From Prosapia bicincta (lineage: Eukaryota > Arthropoda > Insecta > Hemiptera > Cercopidae), in NCBI GenBank assembly GCA_036971475.1, contig JBAIZL010000001.1, positions 211,995,075 through 212,059,074 on the forward strand: a stretch of DNA of 64,000 nt. The letters run 5' to 3'. Shown here piece by piece: positions 42,161 to 55,000 of this stretch. Position numbers and translations under genes: made by a program. The notes beneath the pieces were generated by a model. That model was not told the DNA's origin, did no database searches, and saw only the letters and a list, made by a program, of their open reading frames with translations. Every line of letters starts with the position of its first letter. Within the stretch, counting starts at the first letter, position 1.

Positions 42161-42235
42161 AGTAAGTTTTAACAAATTTACTAAATTTAAAGTTCGGATA
42201 GTCATAATCTATGTTATTATTAATAAGGATTTTCT

Positions 42236-42884
42236 CTATAATCTAGCTCTCAAACCACATATTTTTTGTTAAATGTAAAGCATTCTTTGGCTTATAGACA
42301 TTTTGAATAAATAATGGAAGGGAATGTGTTTAGGTGTACAAACATATTGAGTTGATGCTAGGTTTTTCTTGACTCAGAAGGGAAAATATTTGTCTTTACT
42401 TACTTATCCCGCCTGCTTTTCTCATCAAGCAGGGGTGAACTAACCGCACGTTTTAAGAGAGTATGGCTTCTCTTATGATACATAGTTATAAATCATGATA
42501 CTTTACACCTGATTTCTCTTGTATACTCAACATCCAGAACTGTAGCAGTGAACATCGATTAATCAGAACCTTTGAATCTTGAGCTTCACAAACTCTGATC
42601 AGGAATGGTGCTGTCAATTTTGTTTCCGAAGGGCTAATCATGGTCCGCCCTAACTAGCCACTTTAACCTTTAATCAGGAAGTGTTCATGTTGTAGGTATG
42701 GGAGCATAAACACACTGCTTTTAGTATTCAATTGAATCAATTGTTGTAGGTATTGAAGAAAAGGAACAAATTTAAGGCACCAGAATTCTGTTGGTTTAAA
42801 ATGATGGATTAGTGATCGTACTTATTCTTAAAGTCCTACCGACTACAGAATTTTTTAATAGTCTACAGAATTATGGACTAGATA
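42236..42884. other. Spacer
   Basis: No recognisable feature. The patch around 42600-42680 is slightly GC-richer. Confidence 0.4.
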
Positions 42885-43175
42885 AGAGACTAACAGACTT
42901 ACTTTGGTAGTGGTATGGTTTGTTATCTTAAAATAGATATTTATGAACATTGAAATAAAAAAAAAAACACTTGAACATATGTGAGTATGTTATACTTGCC
43001 TATAGTAGCACTTTTTGGATTATTGAGGACTTTGGGAGATGTGTCTGTCAACTCAAACCCTAACAGCAAGTGTAACATATGCGAGTAGTAGCTCAAGTGA
43101 AGATGGAATCAAATAATTTAAAATACAGGTATATTTCGGATTTACCGTGTTCTTTGTCAGTCAGGTAATGCAACG
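42885..43175 (-). mobile_element. Penelope-like terminus with a second terminus inserted
   Basis: The outer parts match, on the minus strand, the terminus at 29112-29240: GACTAACAGACTTACTTTGG at the left and a CTGACAA...GAAATATA motif at 43160-43134. The middle (about 42995-43110) matches the arms of the 17098-17391 foldback (ACTTGCCTATAGTAGCACTT; AGCTCAAGTGAAGATGGAAT). So one Penelope-family end is inserted in another. Confidence 0.65.
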
Positions 43176-44470
43176 GAAGTCTTGTTTCTTTAAAAATATA
43201 TAATTTTTTTAGTGTTCATGCAACCTATTTTTATTCTTATCTGGTATTATACAGTTATAAATTATGTGATTGTGAGAAGTAATATTTTTACACCTTTATT
43301 ATTAAAAAGAGATGTTATACATAAAGTTAATAATGTAAAATATGTTATATAAAAAAAGACATTAGCAATTTTTTTATTGAAAAAAAACAATTTTTTCAAA
43401 AAGTAATTTTATACCTTACCTTTGTTTGTGCTCTGAAGAAAATAGAATATTTATCTGTGTCAATAAGATTAGAACATAACCTGTAATCAAATAATAATTT
43501 AACATGTATTTATTGTTGCAAGAATATGTTCAATGTTCTTTGAAATATTTGTTTTTTTTTAATATTTAGGTATAGAGTCTAAAATTGAGTTCAGCCTCTG
43601 AAAAACTCTTAATCAGAAAAGAACCAGAAGGAATTTTAACTTGTAACTTGTGAAACAGTAAGAGGAAATCATGAAAAGAAAGTTGCCAATTTTACTCAAC
43701 CAAGTATATGACTGTTGAATGGCCTTGTGTAATAAACCATAGAATAAAGTAAATTTCCTTGTTTGTGAAAAATTGACCCCAGACCAGTAAGTTTGAAAAT
43801 ATTTGTAGAAACCTTACAACACAAAATTTTAGTTTATTTTTTCTTTCAAAGTCAACACTGCTATAAAAAAAGAGTATTGCACCCATTTTTGATCAAAATT
43901 AAGTATTAAACTATTTCAAACAGCCTCCTTCAAATAACCGGCAATATGCAGACAGGAAAAATATACAATATGCAAAATACAAATGTCTCACACATACACA
44001 TATATAGAGATTTTGCTTCTTTCATTGTAAACAAGATATTTAGTAGTAAATTATAACAAGAGAATAAACATAATATTTCAATAATTTCATGTATTAGAAT
44101 ATATATTCTAATACAAACATAAAGGAAACATGTATTGACCGATTTCACATTGATACCAATATTTATTGGAACTGAATACTTCATGTCATGGGGTATAGAC
44201 GTATGTTTTGTGAATCGTGATGGAACACTCTAATACATTTATACTTTTTTAAATAAATGATAAAAAATGATTTTATTTAACAGCTGATTTTGTGTTATTG
44301 ATTATGATGTAGAACAACCGTTTCACATGCAGATTATTATTTATTTATAATCGTAGATGATTTATTAATTAAATAGTTTTGATCAGGTAATAAATATATT
44401 AATTTATTTGAATTTTGAAAAATCTCAATACAAATAATTCAATATAATGATAATAATGTCATATTTGTTG
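43176..44470. other. AT-rich spacer
   Basis: No recognisable feature. Short open frames on both strands are composition-driven. Confidence 0.4.
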
Positions 44471-44560
44471 ATACCATCTTCACATGAGCTACTAGATTTC
44501 ACTAAAACATTTGTAAATATTTAACAACTTGCCCATAGTAGCACTTATTTTATGTTAAAT
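44471..44560 (-). mobile_element. Fragment of the 17098 foldback family
   Basis: Contains GATACCATCTTCACATGAGC and AACTTGCCCATAGTAGCACT, matching one outer arm of the 17098-17391 element in reverse. Confidence 0.6.
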
Positions 44561-44633
44561 ACATTTTTATGTTGCACAAGTTTTATGTAATAACAAATTC
44601 AATCGTTTTATCATTTACTGAATAATTCCCATC

Positions 44634-44795
44634 TTTTCTGAAAAGAAGTAGTCACTTCTGTCAGCACTTACCAAGTGCTACACAAACTTTTCTGATAAGA
44701 GGTAATCACTTCTGTCAGCACTTACCAAGTGCCACACAAACTTTTCTGATAAAAAGTAGTCACTTCTGTCAGCATTTATCAAGTGCCGCACAAAA
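44634..44795. repeat. 54-bp tandem repeat, 3 copies
   Basis: CACTTCTGTCAGCACTTACC recurs three times with a 54-bp period. The copies differ at several sites. Confidence 0.85.
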
Positions 44796-44893
44796 TTTAT
44801 TATAAAGTACTTTATTTTAAAATTGATTTTCTGTTTCATCGAAAATTTGTCTACAATGTTTTGACTGCATTTAAAAAAAAAGATAAATGTTTA

Positions 44894-45195
44894 GTTCGCT
44901 AAACCGGGCCTATATTTGCATTCAAAAACATGTAAAAAGGCTATATTCATGGAAAAATTTTTTTTCGGCCTAGAAACATTCTTTAATTAAAGTTGGGTAA
45001 AATTTTCAGCGCGGATGTAGCAGTTGTAAAGCGACTGCCTGCCTCGCGGAGGGATACATGTCGTCACAAAGGCTGTGACGTCACGTAACTATTACACTGT
45101 AGCATTGCGTTTTGGAATAATTTTTATTTTAATGAAAATAGCCTTTTTACGTGTTTCGGAATGTTTCATGCAAATATAGGCTCGGTTTATAGAAC
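44894..45195. mobile_element. MITE with about 55-bp inverted repeats
   Basis: The left end GTTCGCTAAACCGGGCCTAT and right end (reverse complement) GTTCTATAAACCGAGCCTAT share TATTTGCAT and TGTAAAAAGGCTAT-like blocks further in. The 302-bp body is GC-richer than its surroundings and contains TGACGTCA. No coding; target duplication unclear, so the superfamily is unknown. Confidence 0.75.
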
Positions 45196-45540
45196 GTTGC
45201 ATACTAATATGAAGCTGTTTTAGTAATTAAAACCTACCTTACTAAGCACTCTACCTACGTTTTACAATTATGAAACTCGCGCTCACATATCATTTGCTTT
45301 GCGATAGTAAGTCGCAAAATTACTCACAATGACGAAACAAACACTGACATTGCACTTTACAACAGAAAATATTTCATCCAACAGTAAACACATATGTTTC
45401 CTTACACTCCCACCAAAGAAATGACTTGCCGCTACTTTGCTAGTGTAGCCAACCTTCCAAACAGCCTAGATAATTAACAGCTTATTAGCCTTAGATAATT
45501 TTTTTTCTCTTTGTCATAAGCTTGAGCCTATGTTTCTATT
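45196..45540. other. Spacer
   Basis: No recognisable feature. Confidence 0.4.
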
Positions 45541-45548
45541 ACATATTA

Positions 45549-45765
45549 CAGTTTTGCTATTACTTGCGACCAGACTTTTTGTTAACTAAGTTGTTAAATT
45601 GTTAACTTACACTTGGCGGAAACGTTTTTGTCTTATGACTTCTTCAGCCTCCCGTAGAAGTCGTAAGACGAAAACGTTTCCGCCAAGTGTAAGTTAACAA
45701 TTTAACAACTTAGTTGACAAAAAGTCTGGTCGCAAGTAATAGCAAAAGTGTAATAAGTAATTTAC
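45549..45765. mobile_element. Inverted pair of Penelope termini (foldback)
   Basis: Two roughly 105-bp arms: TTTGCTATTACTTGCGACCA...AACTTACACTTGGCGGAAAC and its inverted copy, almost without spacer. They differ at a few sites. Each has a hammerhead-like remnant: minus strand CTGAAGA, A, GTC-ATAA-GAC, AAAA, ACGT, TT, CCGCC (stem I partner GGAGG) in the left arm; GTAGAAGTCGTAAGACGAAA in the right arm. Same family as 5011-5101 and 58055-58200. Confidence 0.8.
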
Positions 45766-46452
45766 AACCAGATCGACAGCAACAAGATTTCGATATTTTT
45801 ATTTCTGGTGTTTTTGGTATGTCTTTCTTGATCTGAAAATGTGCTGAAAATATGGCTTTTCAATGGACAAATGAAAATTTGATTATTTCCAATTTTTCTA
45901 CTCACTGTGCACTCAAATAATTACTTTCTCAGTAATAAAGTGGTTATAATGAATGTATAGGCCAATTACATGCACTAGATAGATATTGCTTAAGCAAGTT
46001 TTATTTTTAAAATTGTAAAACTGTTTGGCTAAGCCCCACTCAAAGCTACCTCGTTCAGTTGTAACACGATACTTTTAGGAAGTGTATACTTCAGTTTAAG
46101 TTTATGTATCAATATCACAAGTCACAAATATTGCAAAAACAAAATATAGCCTACCTGGCGATTAAGAAAGGCTCCATGAACATGGAAATATAAAAAGACC
46201 TGGTGCTGAAGAATCAGAAAAAGTAAAAAAAAATAACCTCCCTTTATTGTAAAAAACACACTCAAATTTTTAAACCTAAAGTTTTTTAATAAAACAAAGT
46301 CCTAGAGTTATTTACTACATTAAATAAAGATAGCTGCAACGTAATTGGTTGATAAGTTAACATGACTTCTATGTACTGTATATTATTATATAACAGCACA
46401 CAAAATAGTGAGTGACCTTTCACTTCACTTAATAGGTTGGTTCACTTTGTGA
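45766..46452. other. Spacer
   Basis: AT-rich, no recognisable feature. Confidence 0.4.
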
Positions 46453-49400
46453 ACTTAATTATTTTGTTTAAACACCAAACCTACCGAACCTATGCAGTTT
46501 GTAGCTACTGAACTGTTATGTACTTTACTTCATAAATAAAACTTAATTATTTTGTTTAAACACCAAACCTACCGAACCTATGCAGTTTGTAGCTACTGAA
46601 CTGTTATGTACTTTACTTCATAAATAAAACTTAATTATTTTGTTTAAACACCAAACCTACCGAACCTATGCAGTTTGTAGCTACTGAACTGTTATGTACT
46701 TTACTTCATAAATAAAACTTAATTATTTTGTTTAAACACCAAACCTACCGTAACTTATGCAGTTTGTAGCTACTGAACTGTTTTGTGCTTTACTTCATAA
46801 ATAAAACTTAATTATTTTGTTTAAACACCAAACCTACCGTAACTTATGCAGTTTGTAGCTACTGAACTGTTTTGTGCTTTACTTCATAAATAAAACTTAA
46901 TTATTTTGTTTAAACACCAAACCTACCGAACCTATGCAGTTTGTAGCTACTGAACTGTTTTGTGCTTTACTTCATAAATAAAACTTAATTATTTTGTTTA
47001 AACACCAAACCTACCGTAACTTATGCAGTTTGTAGCTACTGAACTGTTTTGTACTTTACTTCATAAATAAAACTTAATTATTTTGTTTAAACACCAAACC
47101 TACCGTAACTTATGCAGTTTGTAGCTACTGAACTGTTTTGTGCTTTACTTCATAAATAAAACTTAATTATTTTGTTTAAACACCAAACCTACCGTAACTT
47201 ATGCAGTTTGTAGCTACTGAACTGTTTTGTACTTTACTTCATAAATAAAACTTAATTATTTTGTTTAAACACCAAACCTACCGTAACTTATGCAGTTTGT
47301 AGCTACTGAACTGTTTTGTGCTTTACTTCATAAATAAAACTTAATTATTTTGTTTAAACACCAAACCTACCGTAACTTATGCAGTTTGTAGCTACTGAAC
47401 TGTTTTGTACTTTACTTCATAAATAAAACTTAATTATTTTGTTTAAACACCAAACCTACCGTAACTTATGCAGTTTGTAGCTACTGAACTGTTTTGTACT
47501 TTACTTCATAAATAAAACTTAATTATTTTGTTTAAACACCAAACCTACCGTAACCTATGCAGTTTGTAGCTACTGAACTGTTTTGTACTTTACTTCATAA
47601 ATAAAACTTAATTATTTTGTTTAAACACCAAACCTACCGTAACTTATGCAGTTTGTAGCTACTGAACTGTTTTGTACTTTACTTCATAAATAAAACTTAA
47701 TTATTGTGTTTAAACACCAAACCTACCGTAACTTATGCAGTTTGTAGCTACTGAACTGTTTTGTACTTTACTTCATAAATAAAACTTAATTATTTTGTTT
47801 AAACACCAAACCTACCGTAACTTATGCAGTTTGTAGCTACTGAACTGTTTTGTACTTTACTTCGTAAATAAAACTTAATTATTTTGTTTAAACACCAAAC
47901 CTACCGTAACCTATGCAGTTTGTAGCTACTGAACTGTTTTGTACTTTACTTCGTAAATAAAACTTAATTATTTTGTTTAAACACCAAACCTACCGTAACT
48001 TATGCAATTTGTAGCTACTGAACTGTTTTGTACTTTACTTCGTAAATAAAACTTAATTATTTTGTCTAAACACCAAACCTACCGAACCTATGCAGTTTGT
48101 AGCTACTGAACTGTTTTGTACTTTACTTCATAAATAAAACTTAATTATTTTGTTTAAACACCAAACCTACCGTAACTTATGCAGTTTGTAGCTACTGAAC
48201 TGTTTTGTACTTTACTTCATAAATAAAACTTAATTATTTTGTTTAAACACCAAACCTACCGTAACTTATGCAGTTTGTAGCTACTGAACTGTTTTGTACT
48301 TTACTTCGTAAATAAAACTTAATTATTTTGTTTAAACACCAAACCTACCGTAACCTATGCAGTTTGTAGCTACTGAACTGTTTTGTACTTTACTTCTTAA
48401 ATAAAACTTAATTATTTTGTTTAAACACCAAACCTACCGTAACTTATGCAGTTTGTTGCTACTGAACTGTTTTGTGCTTTACTTCATAAATAAAACTTAA
48501 TTATTTTGTTTAAACACCAAACCTACCGAACCTATGCAGTTTGTAGCTACTGAACTGTTTTGTGCTTTACTTCATAAATAAAACTTAATTATTTTGTTTA
48601 AACACCAAACCTATCGTAACTTATGCAGTTTGTAGCTACTGAACTGTTTTGTACTTTACTTCATAAATAAAACTTAATTATTTTGTTTAAACACAAACCT
48701 ACCGTAACTTATGCAGTTTGTAGCTACTGCACTGTTTTGTGCTTTACTTCATAAATAAAACTTAATTATTTTGTTTAAACACCAAACCTACCGTAACTTA
48801 TGCAGTTTGTAGCTACTGAACTGTTTTGTACTTTACTTCATAAATAAAACTTAATTATTTTGTTTAAACACCAAACCTACCGTAACTTATGCAGTTTGTA
48901 GCTACTGAACTGTTTTGTACTTTACTTCATAAATAAAACTTAATTATTTTGTTTAAACACCAAACCTACCGTAACCTATGCAGTTTGTAGCTACTGAACT
49001 GTTTTGTACTTTACTTCGTAAATAAAACTTAATTATTTTGTCTAAACACCAAACCTACCGAACCTATGCAGTTTGTAGCTACTGAACTGTTTTGTACTTT
49101 ACTTCATAAATAAAACTTAATTATTTTGTTTAAACACCAAACCTACCGTAACTTATGCAGTTTGTAGCTACTGAACTGTTTTGTACTTTACTTCATAAAT
49201 AAAACTTAATTATTTTGTTTAAACACCAAACCTACCGTAACTTATGCAGTTTGTAGCTACTGAACTGTTTTGTACTTTACTTCATAAATAAAACTTAATT
49301 ATTTTGTTTAAACACCAAACCTACCGTAACTTATGCAGTTTGTAGCTACTGAACTGTTTTGTACTTTACTTCGTAAATAAAACTTAATTATTTTGTTTAA

Positions 49401-49827
49401 ACACCAAACCTACCGTAACCTATGCAGTTTGTAGCTACTGAACTGTTTTGTACTTTACTTCGTAAATAAAACTTAATTATTTTTTTTAAACACCAAACCT
49501 ACCGTAACTTATGCAATTTGTAGCTACTGAACTGTTTTGTACTTTACTTCGTAAATAAAACTTAATTATTTTGTCTAAACACCAAACCTACCGTAACTTA
49601 TGCAATTTGTAGCTACTGAACTGTTTTGTACTTTACTTCGTAAATAAAACTTAATTATTTTGTCTAAACACCAAACCTACCGAACCTATGCAGTTTGTAG
49701 CTACTGAACTGTTTTGTACTTTACTTCATAAATAAAACTTAATTATTTTGTTTAAACACCAAACCTACCGAACCTATGCAGTTTGTAGCTACTGAACTGT
49801 TTTGTACTTTACTTCGTAAATAAAGCT
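46453..49827. repeat. 88/89-bp satellite array, about 38 copies
   Basis: The unit starts ACTTAATTATTTTGTTTAAA and includes GCAGTTTGTAGCTACTGAAC and CATAAATAAA. Units with CCGAACCTATG are 88 bp and units with CCGTAACTTATG are 89 bp; the two types alternate irregularly. Further variants are TTATG/TTTTG, CATAAA/CGTAAA and TGTCTAAA. Each unit contains AATAAA on the plus strand. Confidence 0.96.
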
Positions 49828-50639
49828 TAAGTTTTGGGGTGTCGAGGTAGGCGTTATTATATTTCCATATTCCTCATTACCATCTAGAACAGGTGTAATT
49901 AATAGTGCAAAAATAGGTAATGTGTAAGGACATAGTAAGCTTCGGAATTGCTTCATTGTCGTTCTTAGTTTATAGGTTAGAAAGCAGTTTTATGAAATTT
50001 AGCGTTTTTTAAAGGAAGAAATAAAAACTGCAGCACGAGATACTCACAAATAGAACAAATATTTTTCGATAGATGCAGAAAAATTGAAAACGGAATTAAG
50101 GGGGTTTTCAGAGTTCAATACTTGCGTAAGTCTTACAGCTATCATCAGATTTATAAGCGTTAAAAAAAACAAAATTTTGAATTTAATATGGATCGCAATT
50201 AAAAGGAGAAAATATATCATACACATCTGTATGCAGCATATATTAAAATGTCTAACTCGTTTTATGTAGTAGTTTGGAAAATTCCCTTGTAAGATACAAA
50301 CGCGAACTTTGTAAATGACCTGTCCCTAAAATACCGTACTTTTGTAAACATTTTTTCCGTGTATTTCCGACGGAAATATCCAATTGGGGCTTAGAGGAAA
50401 GCCATTCAACAGTTTGTAAAAGTATTCCCTCACAATGATTAGTTCAAAGTAAAATAAATATACGCTTCTTGGAAGATTACTTAGAGTTGGAATTTTAAAT
50501 ATAAATGTAAACTTCTAAAGAATAAATGGAAAACTGTTAACTAATTGTGGGTCCATGAAAACAGTAAGGATGTTTTAAGACTAACCGCCCAATAACAGAT
50601 CCGTTAGTAACCTACAAGTTTTAGTGATGAATGTAAATA
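49828..50639. other. Spacer right of satellite
   Basis: AT-rich, no recognisable feature. Confidence 0.4.
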
Positions 50640-51083
50640 GCTCACATCGTTGGGTAATACGAGTATAAAACCTACTTTATGTAGATAGTGGGAAGCCTAC
50701 TTGTTAACTCACCAAGCCATACGACCATGCCTTTCCGGACCATGCACTGCTCTGACTGCAACTGTATAGACTACTGAAGGGGTTGAAGGTTAACTAGGGT
50801 TCTACAAATAGAACCGGTCACCGTTATCTGGGGAAAAGCGTTGAACCGTTTCGCATTCAAGAATAGGGACTTGCCGCGGGCTTTTACTGGCTGCAGAGTA
50901 GAGTAGGTCTCTTTGTGTAGCTAAGCAACGACAAGGGCAGAATATTGAGTCTACAGCACTTGAAACGTAGAATTAAAGGGCGCTCAATGATAAGGGCCGA
51001 AGTGCCCTGGTGCTGCAGAGGCCTGGCTACCCTGCTATTCGGTTAATGTGTTACAAAGTGGGCTTTTTATGTCTATAATCAGT
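50640..51083. other. GC-richer unique flank left of the 65-bp array
   Basis: A 440-bp segment clearly less AT-rich than its surroundings (for example GGACTTGCCGCGGGCTTTTA). After removing the piggyBac-like insertion it runs straight into the array. A similar GC-richer flank lies at 57360-57650. The two flanks and the array may be one unit, but neither contains a coding frame I can identify. Confidence 0.4.
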
Positions 51084-51087
51084 TTAA

Positions 51088-52051
51088 CCCTTAAGTACTG
51101 GCGCGGTTTTTTGTAACACTACTACTGGCGCGGGGGTTAAAAGCACCCTCATATTCAAACATTTTTTTTTTATTCTGACACAAATTTTGTCACAATTGCC
51201 TCGGTTTCGTCAAAGGTTAGAACGTTTCTAACTGTTATACATCATGGTTGTACACAAATTTGAATATTTGGTTTAATTTCTTTTTATCATTGAAAATTTG
51301 TGTTAAAAATGTAAGGTTTTTTTAAATTTGCATGAAAACAAATTTTCTTTGCAATTTAAATTTGTTTAACCTTGTATTCTTGTTAATAAGCTATAAAACT
51401 ATAGAAAAAATAATACCATTGGTATTTGGGTAATATGTTGCTTATTTTTTGGGCCTAAAGTTACACAACTATAATTTCATTAAAATATCGAATTTTCGGT
51501 AAGGAAGCAAAACACACGCTTTTTTACATTTTTTATTTTGCACAAAACGAAAAGTATGTTATGCAAAATTATACAAAAGTACAAAGAGAACTAAAATAAA
51601 ATATAACAATAAAAAAAACTTCGTAAAACATAAACATAATGAACTAATAATATTTGGTATAAACATAATGGTCCCTGTTTTTTTTGTAACAAGCATTGGT
51701 TTCTAAAGTACATCAGGTTTCTTACTGAGAGTCATCGTGGGGATCTAAAATATTCAGAACTAATAAAAAACAACAAATAAACAAAACGCCACTCCACAAT
51801 GATAATTAAACGTATGTTAAAATAAATCCGGCCACAAAACGTAACTACTGGCGCGGGGTCCGTGGTGCACCCCAGAGCAAGTTTCAAGGACAACGGACTG
51901 CAAGGAACTGACGAAAACCGGTCTGGAAGGGGTGGAGGGATGAGACATAAAGGTACTAGGGCGATCAGCACTGCTGACAACTCATGTGAGTTACCAGAAT
52001 GAAATTTACTACCCTGGGGGTCAAAATGCACCCCGGGCCAGTACTTAAGGG
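51088..52051. mobile_element. piggyBac-like MITE, TTAA target duplication
   Basis: Ends CCCTTAAGTACTGGCGCGG and CGGGCCAGTACTTAAGGG are inverted repeats flanked by TTAA (51084-51087 and 52052-52055). CCC termini with TTAA duplication define the piggyBac superfamily. ACTGGCGCGG recurs subterminally at about 51098, 51124 and 51847. The 964-bp body has no transposase; a minus-strand frame at 51732-52070 runs through the end repeat and is not credible. Confidence 0.88.
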
Positions 52052-52089
52052 TTAACACAATATGACACAATCTAAGCCAGAAACACGCT

Positions 52090-55000
52090 GTACATACTAC
52101 ACACGCTAGCCGCAGGGGGTAAGCAGACTTGGCTTACTACTGACAACACTCACGTCTATACTATACACGCTAGCCGCAGGGGGTAAGCAGACTTGGCTTA
52201 CTACTGACAACACTCACGTCTATACTATACACGCTAGCCGCAGGGGGTAAGCAGACTTGGCTTACTACTGACAACACTCACGTCTATACTTCACACTATT
52301 GCCGCAGGGGGTTAAGCAGACTTGGTTAACTCCTGACAACACTTACGTCTATACTACGCACCTAGCCGCAGGGGGGTAAGCAGACTTGGTTAACTCCTGA
52401 CAACACTTACGTCTATACTACGCACCTAGCCGCAGGAAGGTAAGCAGACTTGGTTAACTCCTGACAACACTTACATCTATACTACGCACCTAGCCGCAGG
52501 AAGGTAAGCAGACTTGGTTAACTCCTGACAACACTTACATCTATACTACGCACCTAGCCGCAGGAAGGTAAGCAGACTTGGTTAACTCCTGACAACACTT
52601 ATATCTATACTACGCACCTAGCCGCAGGAAGGTAAGCAGACTTGGTTTACTCCTGACAACACTTACGTCTATACTACGCACCTAGCCGCAGGAAGGTAAG
52701 CAGACTTGGTTAACTCCTGACAACACTTACGTCTATACTACGCACCTAGCCGCAGGAAGGTAAGCAGACTTGGTTAACTCTTGACAATACTTACGTCTAT
52801 ACTACGCACCTAGCCGCAGGAAGGTAAGCAGACTTGGTTAACTCCTGACAACACTTACATCTATACTACGCACCTAGCCGCAGGAAGGTAAGCAGACTTG
52901 GTTTACTCCTGACAACACTCACGTCTATACTTCACACTCTTGCCGCAGGGGGGTAAGCAGACTTGGTTTACTCCTGACAACAGATACGTCTATACTACAC
53001 ACACTAGCCGAAGAGGGGTAAGCAGACTTGGCTTACTACTGACAACACTCACGTCTATACTACACACGCTAGCCACATTGGGTAAGCAGACTTGGCTTAC
53101 TACTGACAACACTCACGTCTATACTACACTCGCTAGCCGCAGGGGGGTAAGCAGACTTGGCTTACTACTGACAACACTCACATCTATACTACACTCGCTA
53201 GCCGCAGCGGGGTAACCAGACTTGGCCTACTACTGACAACACTCACGTCTATACTACATACGCTAGCCACAGGGGGTAAGCAGACTTGGCATACTACTGA
53301 CAACACTCACATCTATACTACACTCGCTAGCCGCAGCGGGGTAAGCAGTCATGGCTTACTACTGACAACACTCACGTCTATACTACACACGCTAGCCGCA
53401 GGGGGGAAAGCAGACTTGGCTTACTACTGACAACACTCACGTCTATACTACACACGCTAGCCACATTGGGAAAGCAGACTTGGCTTACTACTGACAACAC
53501 TCACATCTATACTACACACGCTAGCCGCAGGGGGTAAGCAGACTTGGCTTACTACTGACAACAGTCACGTCTATACTACACACGCTAGCCACATTGGGAA
53601 AGCAGACTTGGCTTACTACTAACAACACTCACGTCTATACTACACACGCTAGCCACAGGGGGTAAGCAGACTTGGCTTACTACTGACAACACCCACGTCT
53701 ATACTACACACGCTAGCCGCAGGGGGGAAAGCAGACTTGGCTTACTACTGACAACACTCACGTCTATACTACACACGCTAGCCACATTGGGAAAGCAGAC
53801 TTGGCTTACTACTGACAACACTCACGTCTATACTACACTCTCTAGCCGCAGGGGGGTAAGCAGACTTGGCTTACTACTGACAACACTCACATCTATACTA
53901 CACTCGCTAGCCGCAGCGGGGTAACCAGACTTGGCTTACTACTGACAACACTCACGTCTATACTACACTCGCTAGCCGCAGGGGGGTAAGCAGACTTGGG
54001 TTACTACTGACAACACTCACATCTATACTACACTCGCTAGCCGCAGCGGGGTAACAAGACTTGGCTTACTACTGACAACACTCACGTCTATACTACACAC
54101 GCTAGCCACAGGGGGTAAGCAGACTTGGCTTACTACTAACAACACTCACGTCTATACTACACACGCTAGCCGCAGGGGGTAAGCAGACTTGGCTTACTAC
54201 TGGCAACACTCACGTCTATACTACACACGCTAGCCGCAGAGGGTAAGCAGACTTAACTTACTACTGACTTCACTCTCGTCTGTACTACATACGCTAGTCA
54301 CATGGGGGTAAGCAGACTTAACTTACTACTGACTTCACTCTCGTCTATACTACATACGCTAGCCGCAGGGGGGTAAGCAGACTTGGCTTACTACTGACAA
54401 CCCTCTCGTCTATACTACATACGCTAGCCGCAGGGGGGTAAGCAGACTTAACTTACTACTGACTTCACTCTCGTCTATACTACATACGCTAGCCGCAGGG
54501 GGTAAGCAGTCTTAACTTACTACTGACTTCACTCACGTCTATACTACATACGCTAGCCGCAGCGGGTAAGCAGACTTGGGTTACTACTGACAACCCTCAC
54601 GTCTATACTACATACGCTAGCCGCAGGGGGGTAAGCAGACTTAACTTACTACTGACTTCACTCACGTCTATACTACATACGCTAGCCGCAGGGGGGTAAG
54701 CAGACTTGGCTTACTACTAACAACACTCACGTCTATACTACATACGCTAGCCGCAGGGGGGTAAGCAGACTTAACTTACTACTGACTTCACTCTCGTCTA
54801 TACTACATACGCTAGCCGCAGGGGGGTAAGCAGACTTAACTTACTACTGACTTCACTCTCGTCTATACTACATACGCTAGCCGCATGGGGGTAAGCAGAC
54901 TTGGCTTGCTACTGACTTCACTCTCGTCTATACTACATACGCTAGCCGCAGGGGGGTAAGCAGACTTAACTTACTACTGACTTCACTCTCGTCTATACTA

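Larger units (their letters stand above)
41400..42235 (-). mobile_element. Penelope-like fragment with inverted terminal copies
   Basis: The centre (about 41540-42060) encodes on the minus strand a decayed GIY-YIG: NCDECNKFCIGQTGRSFKQR near 41800-41870, one frame off from a preceding GVYKL. The left flank (41400-41535) and right flank (42085-42235) are inverted copies of one terminus (CCCAACATCTCCAAGCAGAA, then a hammerhead-like motif, then a TTTAAAGTTCGGATAGTCAT tail). The plus-strand open frames here are just the antisense of the GIY-YIG region. Confidence 0.8.

Noticed and set aside
51732..52070. 112-residue minus-strand frame
   Set aside because: It crosses the terminal repeat of the piggyBac-like MITE and has no recognisable domain.
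52940..53215. 91-residue repeated protein frame
   Set aside because: It reads the 65-bp array where indels happen to keep frame; neighbours are closed.
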